Positions 9,416-18,371 of a stretch of DNA of 63,119 nucleotides are shown piece by piece. Each line of letters starts with the position of its first letter. Position 1 is the first letter of the stretch. The notes beneath the pieces are model-generated. The model made no database searches. It saw only the letters and a list, made by a program, of their open reading frames with translations, and had not been told where the DNA came from. The position numbers and the translations under genes are program-made. Source of the stretch: Mesostigma viride (taxonomy: Eukaryota > Streptophyta > Mesostigmatophyceae > Mesostigmatales > Mesostigmataceae); NCBI GenBank assembly GCA_009746045.1, contig RPFO01000573.1, positions 1-63,119 on the forward strand, read 5' to 3'.

Positions 9416-10118
9416 GCAGCGACATCAGCACGGCTTGGGCGTCCTTCACCAGAACGTTGCCTCTCGCCAACGCCTCCAAAAACGCCATCTTGGCCGCGGC
9501 GCTCTTCGCGGGGTCGGAGCTGCGAAAGTCGAACTCGCACTCGTGGAGCTCGGTGGGGTCCAGCCACTCCGAGCACCCGAAGTCGACTCCGCCCACGACC
9601 GCGCGGTTGGTGCACTGCACGATGCCCTGGTCGCACCGGTCGATGTGCTCCTCGAACATGTCGATCCCCTTGCACTTGTACAGGCAGCGCTCGTTGGGGC
9701 ACAGGAACGTGGCCGAAGTAAGACCCAGCCTGCCGAAGGAGGAGTCCATGTTGACCACGTCGACGAGGTCGCCGCACCAAAAGCAGTTGCGCGAATCGCC
9801 GTTGCCCGCTTCCTCGCACTTGCTCTCCAGGTACACGACGCACGGCTCCTCGTTCTCGTTCTCCATCTTGTGGTGCACGAAGCCCACGCACCGATGCACC
9901 ACCAGGCACTCGTCACCGCCGTCCAGGACGCTCTTCGCGTTCATCAGCATGCCGCGGTCGCTCATGCACCCCGACTTGTGGTTGGCGCAAAGTTTCGTGG
10001 AGCTGCACGAGTTGCGCGCGCGCGATTCCTCCGCTTTGCGCTTCTTGGCCGCCTCCTCCGCGCTCTCGGCGTAATACCCGAGACCGAAAGTGCAAGGGAC
10101 GATGATGGTGGCATCCAT
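9405..10118 (-). CDS. TRAF/SIAH-type zinc-finger protein (paralogue of the gene at 18372)
   Basis: 237 residues with many Cys and His. The C-terminal half reads CFWCGDLVDVV, FLCPNERCLYKCKG, FEEHIDRC and VQCTNR...GCSEWL, a run of C-x2-C and C-H pairs like TRAF-type or SIAH zinc fingers. The same order appears in the gene ending at 19287 (CFVCKQPVELI, FACPNNGCDFHG), so the two are paralogues. Such fingers often adapt substrates to E3 ubiquitin ligases. No RING is in this protein, but a RING-like gene starts 415 bases away, divergently. A role in altering host ubiquitin signalling is inference. Confidence 0.6.
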   Translation of the reverse strand: MDATIIVPCTFGLGYYAESAEEAAKKRKAEESRARNSCSSTKLCANHKSGCMSDRGMLMNAKSVLDGGDECLVVHRCVGFVHHKMENENEEPCVVYLESKCEEAGNGDSRNCFWCGDLVDVVNMDSSFGRLGLTSATFLCPNERCLYKCKGIDMFEEHIDRCDQGIVQCTNRAVVGGVDFGCSEWLDPTELHECEFDFRSSDPAKSAAAKMAFLEALARGNVLVKDAQAVLMSLLNV

Positions 10119-10533
10119 CTTTTTTCGGATATGGCGGACGCTCGCTCTAACGGGGTTGGGTGGTTGTGGGTTGGGTGGGCCTGTGAGCGCCTCTCCCCCC
10201 TCCGCCTCTTTTTGTCCTTTCCAGTGGTCCAGGGAACCTTCTAGAAGCCACAGGACCAGACCTGAAACGGACCAATCAGAAGCGAGCTTTAGAAGCCACT
10301 GGATCAGATATCGAACGGACCAATCAGAAGCGAGCTTTTGCCAGACTGGGATCAGGGTCAGTACCGGCCAGTACCCGGGTCAGCTGACCCGCCTTTTTCC
10401 CTCCATTTTTCCCAAGTGTATGGCAACAGTGGGGGCGCCGTCACCGGGCCACAGATACAAAAGGAGGGCGCCCACAGGCCCACCCCACCTCACAGCTCTC
10501 TCCCAAACCAACCTCACCACCACGCCGGCAGCC
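10119..10533. promoter_or_regulatory. Divergent promoter with CCAAT boxes and a heat-shock element
   Basis: The 415-base gap between the TRAF-like and RING-like genes contains a perfect three-unit heat-shock element (GAAccTTCtaGAA, 10234-10246) and two identical ccaatcagaagcgagctt blocks near 10272 and 10320, each with a CCAAT box. A nearby agaagccact block is also repeated. These are eukaryotic transcription factor sites (HSF, NF-Y), so these genes may be driven by host factors. The match is by eye, but the spacing and perfection of the HSE make chance unlikely, because a second perfect one lies before the paralogous gene at 18372. Confidence 0.6.
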
Positions 10534-11175
10534 ATGTCCGCCATAGCCAACGAGCGCGAGAACAAGAAGCGCACGTGCCACGCCTTGGACGACACGGCCA
10601 CGTCCAAGGAGAGGAACGACCCGCCGAATCCCGGGCAGAACAAGGTCGTCCACAAGGTGGCCGAGTTCTTCGCGGCCGCGCGCAAGGCCTGCAAGAACAT
10701 GAGCGACGAGGATTTCCAGAGGTGCATGAAGGAAGCGCGCCTCGGAGACGCGGACGTCCTGCCCCACGGCGTCCTCTTCGAAGGCCTCGTGGAGTCCAAC
10801 GTGGCCTTCTTGCGCGTGATGGGGATCGAGGCCAAGAAAGAAAAGCACAGGGACGTCGCCCTGCTGGCGAACGACGTGAGGGACCCCCTCGTCTGCGGTG
10901 CGTGCGAGACGATGACCAATTTCGTGATGGATCCCTACTTCCCTTTCAAGAAGGACCAGCGCCACCTGCACATGGACGGCGTCTGCGTCGACTGCGCCAT
11001 CGCCGCCGTGAAAAGGCTGGAGGGCGCGGAGGATCCGAACAAGTGCGTCACGTGCCCCGTGTGCGCTCAGGACGAGTGCATCATCGAGGACGGGGCCGAC
11101 TTCATTTCGGACCCCCCCTTTTTCGTGTACAGCCCCGAGAAGTCCGTGCTGGCCGCCACGTACAGGGCGATGTAA
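10534..11175 (+). CDS. RING-like zinc-binding protein
   Basis: 213 residues from ATG 10534. The C-terminal half has a cross-brace-like set of pairs, VCGACETM, HLHMDGVCVDCAI and CVTCPVCAQ, with a spaced His. This is close to RING or U-box E3 ligases but with unusual spacing. The N-terminal part is helical and charged. Its start is fixed by the TATA and CCAAT region upstream, because the longer open frame from 10090 runs through the promoter. With the TRAF-like gene next to it, an E3-adaptor pair is plausible but unproven. Confidence 0.6.
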   Translation: MSAIANERENKKRTCHALDDTATSKERNDPPNPGQNKVVHKVAEFFAAARKACKNMSDEDFQRCMKEARLGDADVLPHGVLFEGLVESNVAFLRVMGIEAKKEKHRDVALLANDVRDPLVCGACETMTNFVMDPYFPFKKDQRHLHMDGVCVDCAIAAVKRLEGAEDPNKCVTCPVCAQDECIIEDGADFISDPPFFVYSPEKSVLAATYRAM

Positions 11176-11290
11176 ACCTCAAGCGCGGACTCCGGAAGAC
11201 GGACGCGCCATTTCGATAACAGTATTCGACTATTTAACTTTAATTTTTAATGAAACGATATTCCCACCATTCACAATGAGTTTTTATTAG

Positions 11291-11662
11291 TTAGCGCGTT
11301 TTAGCGCGTTTTCGCTTCCTCCACTTGCGCATTTTGGAAATCGTCTGAGCCGCTTCGATCGCGTCACTAACGTGCTTCACGTCATCCAAAAAAATAGGGG
11401 CCATGGTTTCCGGGTCGTCCGCGTAGACATCCCACGACCCGTTGTAGGGGGCGGGAGTAAAATTATACACGGGTGGCTCCGTGTGACGTTGGAAAGGCGG
11501 CACAGGGGGGCGCTCGGGGCGCTCGACCACCCATCCATCGTTTACGTTTCCTGCCCGAACGCGATGCCGCGATTTCGAATGCTGGTAGCACCGTTTCTTG
11601 CCTTCACCGCACTTTCGCGCACACGATTTGCCGGACACCGTGCTCTTGAATCCACAACGCAT
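11291..11662 (-). CDS. Small Cys/His mini-finger protein with HRVRA motif
   Basis: 123 residues from ATG 11662. The N-terminus has the compact pattern C-x9-C-x3-C-x6-C-x2-H (MRCGFKSTVSGKSC...RCYQH), seen in three other small proteins here (35531, 51467, 58074). It is followed directly by SRHRVRAG, a motif repeated in the genes at 14994, 31019 and 41054. The rest is Pro-rich with a basic C-terminus (MRKWRKRKRAKTR). It is probably a zinc-binding virion or DNA-associated protein; the function is unknown. Confidence 0.6.
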   Translation of the reverse strand: MRCGFKSTVSGKSCARKCGEGKKRCYQHSKSRHRVRAGNVNDGWVVERPERPPVPPFQRHTEPPVYNFTPAPYNGSWDVYADDPETMAPIFLDDVKHVSDAIEAAQTISKMRKWRKRKRAKTR

Positions 11663-12107
11663 CGTCGCGCATATACTACCTAATACATGTTTTTTTTGCA
11701 CTTGTGTCAAATGAGAGAGTCGTGAGAGAGTCGCGAGCAAACGCCAAGTCCACTAAAAAAAGACAGACTCGTCCTAATTGCTAAGGCCCGAAGGCCCGCT
11801 ACCAGCGGACGAGTGGTCCGACACACACGCAAAGAGAACACACTGCAGAGAAAACACGCGCAAAGAAGCCACAGCTAAAGGGCGCACGCGGCACGACAAA
11901 GGCCGGTGGCGAGCAAACCAGGAAGCACTACACTAACAACGACAGACTCGTCCTAATTGCTAAGGCCCGGAGGCCCGCTACCAGCGGACGAGTGGTCGGT
12001 CACACACGCAAACAAACTACAACTAGAGAACAGAAGGGAGCCGCCAAGGGGCGCACGCGGCACAAAAAAAGCCGGTGGCCAACACGAAGGCCGAGACGAC
12101 GGCAAAG
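11663..12107. repeat. Two direct repeats of about 179 bp, each with a hairpin
   Basis: No gene is seen here. Two similar units begin near 11762 and 11941, each with a gactcgtcctaattgctaag block. Within each, ACTCGTCC and GGACGAGT form an 8-bp perfect stem around a 30-base loop that itself holds ggcccg and cgggcc-like elements. The remainder of each unit (cacacacgcaaa, gggcgcacgcggcac) is also shared with small indels. It could be a structured RNA or a recombination site. Confidence 0.5.
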
Positions 12108-12149
12108 TCAAGAGTCGCCGTCGTCGCTGTCAGGGACGATCTCATCATC

Positions 12150-12163
12150 CCTGTCGCCGTCGC

Positions 12164-12222
<59 letters not shown>

Positions 12223-12238
12223 CCGTCGTCGTCGTCGC

Positions 12239-12285
<47 letters not shown>

Positions 12286-12303
12286 CCGTCGTCGTCGTCG
12301 CCG
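12150..12303. repeat. GTC/GCC trinucleotide repeat
   Basis: About 150 bases of near-perfect gtcgtcgtcgcc trinucleotide repeat. On the minus strand it encodes the DDDDG acidic tail of the broken gene above. The open frames on the plus strand here (poly-Arg, poly-Ser, poly-Val) are artefacts of the repeat. Confidence 0.8.
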
Positions 12304-13559
12304 GAGTGCCGGCCCCCCTCCGGCTGCACCAACACCGGCCGGGGGACGAACTCGTCCCGGTCGCCCTCGTCGTCGTCCCGGCTGGTAACCGCCAAGTCGA
12401 CGCGCCCCCAGTCGAACCGCCGCTGACGAGTCACGAGGTCATCCGAGGCGGACAACTCGTGCGTGTACAGCGTCTCCGTCGTGGCCAAGAGACCCGGGAC
12501 CGGAGTCGTCGGCAAGGGCGAGGGCTTGCCGTCGCAGACCTCCACCTCCACCTCCACCTCCTGCCCCGCCGCCTCCTCCTCGGTGAGGCCGGCCGCCTCC
12601 AGGACCACCCGGACGGCGGCGTCCCAGCCCGACACCCGAGGGACCAAGACGGCGGCGTCGGCCGCAGGCTCCCTCCAGGTCCACTCCCTGGCGTGGGTGC
12701 GTGAGACCTTCAGGGCCGTGAACCCCGCCGCCACGAGCCGCGAGTACAAGTGGGGGTTGGCCCCGAACTCCAACCCCTGCGGCTCGAACTTATCCAGCTC
12801 GGCCACGACCGACTGGGTGGTGGCGTTGCTGCCCTTGAGGTCTAACCCCAAGAACAGCTCGCCGCCGAGCTGGACAGGCCGGCTGGTGATCGCGTGCCCC
12901 TGCCACGACAACCACGTGTTCGGGTTCCTTGACAGACGGGCCATGGAGAGCCCGCCCGCCAAGTCCCGAACCGACGGGAACACCCACCCGTTCAGGATCT
13001 CGTCATCCTGCAAGTCCGGCCGGACGCCGCGACGGATGGCGAAAACGCCGACGGAGTCCCCGCTGAAGTCGAGGATCTCCATCGAAACTGGGATCCTCTC
13101 GTCCCCCCGACCGGCCCCCAGAGGTCGCCGCCGGTCTCCCCCACGTACGAGCCGTCCACGAAGGGCCGCGCCGCGAACACGCCGGTGGTGCCGTCCTCGT
13201 CGAGGGCGATGTAGACCCACGGGAGGAAGTTCCTGGCCTCCTCTGGGGCCTCCCAGAAGAGGTAGGAGACCAAGAGGTAGTGCGGCAGCCCGCACTGCCG
13301 CAGCGACAAGGTGTAGCGGGTCGCCCGGATGTACCTATCCTCTAGCGTACCCCGAAGCTTCCCGCCACCCACGTCCTTGTCTAGCTCCGCCCTCTTGGAG
13401 GCCAGGTACCTCTCCCTGTTACCTGGATGGGAGATCGTCCCCTGCACGCTCATGTCCGGCAGGAAATGAGGCGCCGCGACCACCTTCCCATCCGCCCTGG
13501 GGGCGTAACCCGTGATCACGCCACGACCACCGGCACCCCCCCGCCCCCGCCCCACCCGC

Positions 13560-14520
13560 CGCACTGGGGCCCGCCCCCGACCCACCCGCCACACCGGGAC
13601 GCGCCCCACCCGCCACACTGGGGCGCGCCCCCGCCACACCCGCCGCACCGGGGGCCGCCAGACCCCCACACCGGGACGCGCCCCACCCGCCACACTGGGG
13701 CGCGACCCACCCGCGGCCGCCACACCCCTGCCCCCCCACCGGCGTCCTCGCCCCGCCGACCCGGTGCAACAACGCCGAGGTCGCGCGGGCGAGGGGGGTC
13801 ACCGCGGGGGCGCCGGACACCCCACGCAACACAGTGGTCGGGGCCGGGTCGGCCACCGGAGCCGAGGGAGCAGCAGCACCCGGGGCCGTGTCGCCCGCCG
13901 GAGCCACCAAAGGGGCGGCCACCGGGGACGAGGAAGCAGCAGCACCCGGGGCCGTGTCGGCCGCCGGGGCCACCGAAGGGGCGGTCACCGGGGCCGTGTC
14001 GGCCACCGGAGCCACCAAAGGGGCGGTCACGGGGGCCGTGTCGGCCACCCGAGCCACCGAAGGGGCGGTCACCGGGGCCGTGTCGGCCGCCGGGGCCACC
14101 GAAGGGGCGGTCACCGGGGCCGTGTCGGCCACCGGAGCCACCAAAGGGGCGGTCACGGGGGCCGTGTCGGCCACCCGAGCCACCGAAGGGGCGGTCACCG
14201 GGGCCGTGTCGGCCACCCGAGCCACCGAAGGGGCGGTCACCGGGGCCGTGTCGGCCACCGGAGCCACCAAAGGGGCGGTCACGGGGGCCGTGTCGGCCAC
14301 CCGAGCCACCGAAGGGGCGGTCACCGGGGCCGTGTCGGCCACCGGAGCCACCAAAGGGGCGGTCGCGGGGGCGTGTCGCCCACCGCAGCCACCGAAGGGG
14401 CGGTCACCGGGGCCGTGTCGGCCACCGGAGCCACCAAAGGGGCGGTCACGGGGGCCGTGTCGGCCACCGGAGCCACCAAAGGGGCGGTCGCGGGGGGCGT
14501 GTCGCCCACCGCAGCCGGCA
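13560..14520. repeat. Two minisatellites: about 14-codon repeats and a cgccacactgggg repeat
   Basis: From 13860 to 14520 a 42-base unit (gccaccgaaggggcggtcac and neighbours) is repeated about 15 times with G/A and C/T variants. From 13560 to 13720 a second repeat based on cccgccacactggggcgcg occurs 6-7 times. Long open frames on both strands across this block reflect the repeats' length, a multiple of three. Confidence 0.8.
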
Positions 14521-14993
14521 AAAGCAGCGCGCCCGGGTCGGCCCCCCCGCCAGTCCACAAAAGGGGCGGGGACGCGTCGGTCGCCTCAAGGGTGTGAGGC
14601 ACCCCCGAAGCGCCGACGGTCGAGACTACCGTCGCGGACGACTGAGAGGACACCACCCCCGCGTCCCCCCACCGCCACCGCCACCACCGACACCACCGAC
14701 ACCGCCGACACCACCGACACCGCCGACACCACCGCCACCACCACCACCACCGCTCCCAGCAGAGGACGACGCGAACATGCTCCTGTTGATTTTTATCGGC
14801 CGCCGGGCCTGAATCACATACGCGCACATGCACACCACACGCGACGGCATTCGCCAAATAACGTTAGGTCGATAGTACAACACGAGGCGGGTGCGCGGCA
14901 CTACCAACAAACGCGGATGAGCCCCGTGACGATTTTTAAGCGTTAAATCTATTATTGAAAAAAAAGAGTGTACCTTTATATATATAAGTATAT

Positions 14994-15710
14994 ATGGCTC
15001 GCGCACTCGGCGTCCGTTCGAGCGGGAGAAAAAGGAAGGCGACGAAACCGAAAACGAAAACGAGGCATCGCGTGCGGGCCAACGGCGCCGAACCCCGCCG
15101 CGCGTGGTCCCCCCCGGACACGCGGTCGATGCGAGGGCCTCGCCGCTTCGATCGCGGCACGGGGTCCGAGTCGGATTTCGAGGGGTGGTTCCCGAAGGTG
15201 TATAGGAATCAAGGGCCCGAACCGTACGCGATGCACGAGCAATCGTTTGAGATGTACAAGGCGGCGAACGATCTCGACGACGACTTCGTTTCCAATCCGT
15301 ACATGCAGTTCATCGATCCGCGAACAGGCCAGCAGGATTCGCGAAAACGGTACGAACAGGCCAGGGACAGGAAATACGCGCGAACCAAGATATTCGATAT
15401 GCAGCAAAATCTGGCCGAAGGGCGGCAACGGTACCGCCGCAGCGTCGGGGAAATGGGGTTGAAACAGCCGCCCATCCCTTGGAAGAACCGCCAACGCACC
15501 GCCGCCGACGAGGAGTTTCTCACGAGACCGTCGGAGCCTCTGCGACACATGGACGACTGGCTCCCCAAGGAGACGCTATTCCACCGGGCCGCCAGGACGA
15601 TTCGAAAGAGCGACATGCGGCAAACGGATCCGGCCGCGTGGGCGGTGTACCAGAACATATACCATAGGGGGACGCTCCCTGGCGACCCGGCACAGCCCAT
15701 GGAGCATTAG
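14994..15710 (+). CDS. Basic protein with HRVRA motif
   Basis: 238 residues. The N-terminus is basic (SSGRKRKATKPKTKTRHRVR) and carries the HRVRA motif common to several proteins here. The rest is charged and rich in Arg, Asp and aromatic residues (DFEGWFPKVYRNQGPEPY, WAVYQNIYHRG) without Cys or TM. A strong AT leader, tttatatatataagtatat, sits directly on the ATG and defines the start. I suggest a virion core or DNA-associated protein, with no family known. Confidence 0.6.
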   Translation: MARALGVRSSGRKRKATKPKTKTRHRVRANGAEPRRAWSPPDTRSMRGPRRFDRGTGSESDFEGWFPKVYRNQGPEPYAMHEQSFEMYKAANDLDDDFVSNPYMQFIDPRTGQQDSRKRYEQARDRKYARTKIFDMQQNLAEGRQRYRRSVGEMGLKQPPIPWKNRQRTAADEEFLTRPSEPLRHMDDWLPKETLFHRAARTIRKSDMRQTDPAAWAVYQNIYHRGTLPGDPAQPMEH

Positions 15711-15720
15711 TATATTTTTT

Positions 15721-15915
15721 TGACAGCATTTCCCCTATAAAAATGGGCGTGGGTTAGGTGCCACGTGCATAATGGTGGCAGCACTTCCCATAAATAAATC
15801 AAGGCTAGGGGCCTTAATAAAATTTTGACAGCATTTCCCCTATAAAAGTGGGCTGTGGGTTAGGTGCCATGTGCATAATGGTGGCAGCACTTCCCATATA
15901 TAAATCAAGGCTACG
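15721..15915. repeat. Two outlying copies of the 105-bp TATA repeat
   Basis: Two copies of the repeat that forms the array at 19490-21380, with a period of 106 here (tatcccc-type core tttcccctataaaa at about 15730 and 15836). They lie directly before the duplicated promoter of the first KilA-N-like gene. The KilA-N pair is therefore flanked on both sides by the same repeat. Confidence 0.85.
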
Positions 15916-16010
15916 GATGGTCGACGGTACGGACGCGCTTTGGTCGAGCCACGTCGCGTCCCGTGACCGATGCGACGGGCGCCGGCGGGGCGGTCGCTCC
16001 TATAAAAGGT
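15915..16010 (+). promoter_or_regulatory. Promoter module, copy 1 (TATA at 16001)
   Basis: A 95-base block (gtcgacggtacggacgcgct ... ggcggggcggtcgctcc) ending in a perfect TATAAAAG box at 16001, 40 bases before the ATG of the KilA-N/nuclease gene. The same block is repeated at 16751-16845 before the next gene with only a few changes. GGGGCGG in it is an Sp1-like GC box. Confidence 0.65.
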
Positions 16011-16040
16011 CTGGCGCGCTTACGATGGTGCCTCAGAACC

Positions 16041-16712
16041 ATGGCGAAAAACGACGGGAAATTTCGCATCACCCCGGATGGCAAAATATCTGTTTACGAT
16101 ACCATAGCCACTATTGGAGACCCCTCCGCAAAAACTACATGGTTCAGACTCAAGAAGAGCCATCCCGAGGTATCGGAGGTGGACAACTTCCAATTTCCGG
16201 GCGCAGGACAGCGAGACACCCCTGTAGCAACGTTCCCAGAGCTGAAAACCATTTTGTGCCATCTGCCTTGTCTCTCATACGAATTCGTCACGTCTATCAA
16301 GACCTGCTCGTCATGGGAGGAGCTTGAACGAGTTCTGATTACCGCCAATTCTCATAAAAAGAGGAAAAGGCAATTGACCGAAAAGGACGTTCAGGCTGAC
16401 CTGGCTGCCCGTGTCAATGGAGAACGCGAAGTCAGGTGCAGGGCTGGAGTGATTGATATCCTCTGTCACGACCCCAAGGTGGTCATCGAAGTCAAAGAGT
16501 TCAGCCAGGCCTTCCAAGGTGTGGGACAGGTGCTGGGATACGCCCTCGATTATCCGGGCTACTCCAAGAGGTTGCATGTTTTCCGCACCGTTACAACACC
16601 CAACGTGACTGTGGAAAAGCTACTAGCCCTTAAGGAACTCTGCGATCTGTACGACATCGAACTGACCCTCGATAAAGAGATCGAGTTGCAGAACCCCAAC
16701 GTGTTCGTTTAG
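16041..16712 (+). CDS. KilA-N/BRO-like N-terminus fused to PD-(D/E)XK-like nuclease domain
   Basis: 223 residues. The start is at 16041 (MAKNDGKFRI), 40 bases after the TATA box; the longer frame from 15963 crosses the promoter. Residues 1-85 match the two full KilA-N-like genes (KFRITPDGKISVYDTIATIG, FPGAGQRDTPVATFPEL), a DNA-binding module common in large DNA viruses and phages. Residues 125-220 hold the nuclease-like module shared with the gene at 6926 (GVIDILCHDPKVVIEVKEF, YPGYSKRLHVF), with catalytic-type Asp and E-x-K. It looks like a site-specific nuclease or a regulator built by domain fusion. No role has been shown. Confidence 0.65.
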   Translation: MAKNDGKFRITPDGKISVYDTIATIGDPSAKTTWFRLKKSHPEVSEVDNFQFPGAGQRDTPVATFPELKTILCHLPCLSYEFVTSIKTCSSWEELERVLITANSHKKRKRQLTEKDVQADLAARVNGEREVRCRAGVIDILCHDPKVVIEVKEFSQAFQGVGQVLGYALDYPGYSKRLHVFRTVTTPNVTVEKLLALKELCDLYDIELTLDKEIELQNPNVFV

Positions 16713-16750
16713 TTTCTATCATTTTTTGTCATTGCCTCGTCATCCGACGG

Positions 16751-16845
16751 GTGGTAGACGGTACGGACGCGCTTTGGTCGAGCCACGTCGCGTTCTGTGA
16801 CCGATGCGACGGGCGCCGGCGGGGCGGTCGCTCCTATAAAGGCCG
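16751..16845 (+). promoter_or_regulatory. Promoter module, copy 2 (TATA at 16835)
   Basis: Near-identical to the block at 15915-16010, with the TATA box shortened to tataaagg. It stands 240 bases before the ATG of the second KilA-N-like gene. Confidence 0.6.
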
Positions 16846-17079
16846 AACACCCGGTCCGATGTGTGACATACCAGATCACACTGCCAGTCGACCCGTGAGG
16901 AAGTGTACACTAGAAATTCACCGGGGCCAGGCAGCGAGACCCTCTCGCGTATGTTTGAGTAAGTTGTAAATTTCTTTACAACTGGAAATTCGCCGGGCTG
17001 GTTAGAGGTTCCTCGGCAATCGAGAGTCGATGTTCGTTTAGTTTAAAAAGAAAACAATCTCCTTAATAGTCAAATAGCG
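16846..17079 (+). pseudogene. Remnants of KilA-N-like coding sequence in a leader
   Basis: Between the second promoter module and ATG 17080 two short stretches match the coding sequence of the KilA-N core. One is gaaattcaccggggccaggc at about 16914, compared with the codons for KFPGARQRD at 17277; the other is ggaaattcgccgggctgg at about 16984. No open frame joins them. They look like fragments left by repeated partial duplication of this gene. Confidence 0.4.
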
Positions 17080-17946
17080 ATGGCAGCCCTCGTGGAATAC
17101 TTGAAACCCGTTGATGGGCAGGATGACGACCCTCAATTTGCGGGGAAAATAAGGGTGACAGATGATGGCAGAATTTCTGTCTTCGATGCGATGGCTGCCC
17201 TTGGGGATTCATGTGCCAAGAAGACTTGGTCGCGCCTCAAGGAGTCATTTCCAGAGGTGGCGCACTGCCACCTCTGGAAATTCCCCGGGGCCAGGCAGCG
17301 AGACACCCCGGTGACGGGCCGTCAGGGCCTGACACGCATCATAATGCTGCTCCCCGGCAAGATGGCCGCCAAGTTCCGCGAGAAGATGTCCGTCCTTCTG
17401 GAGCGGTACTTGAACGCGGACCGTACTCTGGCCGAGGACATCCTGAGGCGGGCGGATGCCAAGGAGGGGGCGCTGGTAAACTTGGACGATCACAGCCGCG
17501 TGAAGAGCAGCTTGTCCGCTCGCCAGCTGAACGATGCTATAAAGGGGTATATGGATGATCATAAGGGATGCGGTATGCTATATCCGATCGTTCATGATAC
17601 CAACAATGTGACCGTTACGGGAAAGACGGCGGCTCAGTTGCGCGACTTGTACAAAGCGAGCGGTTCATCGAGGGACTTGAACAGCGATGTGCAGAGTGCC
17701 GCCATGCATTTTTTGCAAGTGCTCGAGACCGATAAGATCCGTCGCACCAAAGAGAACCCCGTATCGGTGGCGAAAAGGAGCAGGGATGTGTGGGAGCCGG
17801 TGTTCAAGGCCGAGGGCGTTCACGACGCCGTGGCCAGCGATGAACGCGTAAAGGAAAATCACAAGGTGATGAGACTCAAGCAGGAGGAACGTCGATCGCG
17901 CGCGCTGTGTTCATCCGTCGAGGGAAAAATGGTGGCGTGTCAATAA
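17080..17946 (+). CDS. KilA-N/BRO-like DNA-binding protein
   Basis: 288 residues. Residues 20-120 carry the module GKIRVTDDGRISVFDAMAAL, a W-x-RL pair, FPGARQRDTPV and IIMLLPGKMAAKFREKM. This resembles the BRO-N/KilA-N DNA-binding families of baculoviruses, phages and large DNA viruses. The C-terminal 150 residues are shared with the gene at 59184 (GSSRDLNSDVQSAAMHFLQ, NPVSVAKRSRD) and are probably a dimerisation or effector domain. It is flanked by 105-bp repeat copies on both sides, reminiscent of BRO genes near baculovirus hr repeats. A regulatory role is inferred. Confidence 0.65.
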   Translation: MAALVEYLKPVDGQDDDPQFAGKIRVTDDGRISVFDAMAALGDSCAKKTWSRLKESFPEVAHCHLWKFPGARQRDTPVTGRQGLTRIIMLLPGKMAAKFREKMSVLLERYLNADRTLAEDILRRADAKEGALVNLDDHSRVKSSLSARQLNDAIKGYMDDHKGCGMLYPIVHDTNNVTVTGKTAAQLRDLYKASGSSRDLNSDVQSAAMHFLQVLETDKIRRTKENPVSVAKRSRDVWEPVFKAEGVHDAVASDERVKENHKVMRLKQEERRSRALCSSVEGKMVACQ

Positions 17947-18371
17947 TTAATAATTGCAATCGATTGATTGACACGCTCTCCGCTTTCTCTTCGACAGCGC
18001 ACGAACGCGCCAAGTGTCACGGGATCTTACAAGTGGCACTGGTTGTCAGATCCGTAACCGCGCCGGGAGGCCCGCCGCGCGTCACCGCACCGGCCCGGGC
18101 CCTGTGGCGCGACGTGGCGCGGCGTGGCGCGGCGCCGGTACCGGGCCGGGTCAGCCCCGATCCCAGTCTCGCAAACGGAGCGATCCGATTGGTCCCCTCG
18201 TCAGTCCTTCTGGAAGGACCGAAACGGAGCGTTCCCATTGGCCGCCCGGGAATCTTCTAGAAGGTGGACCACCAGGCCGAAGTGCATAAAGGAGAGGGAG
18301 GAGGCTGGGCAGGCCACTCCGCCATCGCCACCCACAAGAAGCTCCCAAGCATCCAAACCCTCTCTCTTTCC
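17947..18371 (+). promoter_or_regulatory. Promoter with heat-shock elements, CCAAT boxes and TATA-like box
   Basis: No gene is seen. The block 18184-18300 carries a perfect three-unit HSE (GAAtcTTCtaGAA, 18250-18262), a two-unit HSE (TTCtgGAA, 18208-18215), two reversed CCAAT boxes (gattggt at 18187, cattgg at 18233) and a TATA-like gcataaagg near 18284, about 90 bases before ATG 18372. The sites are the same kinds as in the promoter of the paralogous gene near 10119-10533. Confidence 0.6.

Larger units (their letters stand above)
12108..14778 (-). pseudogene. Broken low-complexity gene with TAP-repeat stalk and poly-Asp tail
   Basis: A minus-strand coding trace runs from ATG 14778 (MFASSSAGS, then a Gly/Val repeat) through about 15 copies of a 14-residue repeat (TAPLVAPVADTAPV and variants) at 13830-14520. 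A globular part follows (ISHPGNRERYLASKR, LPHYLLVSYLFWEAPEEA at 13130-13450; MEILDFSGDSVGVFAI at 12830-13080). It ends in an acidic tail of Asp/Gly from a GTC-rich repeat at 12150-12300. At least three frame changes are needed (near 14650, 13700 and 13100), all in G/C-rich simple sequence. Either the repeats are misread or the gene has decayed. It looks like a secreted or surface stalk protein, but no family is known. Confidence 0.4.

Noticed and set aside
11957-12704. Plus-strand frames with poly-Arg, poly-Ser or poly-Val
   Set aside because: They come from the GTC/GCC repeat; the minus strand has the more protein-like continuation.
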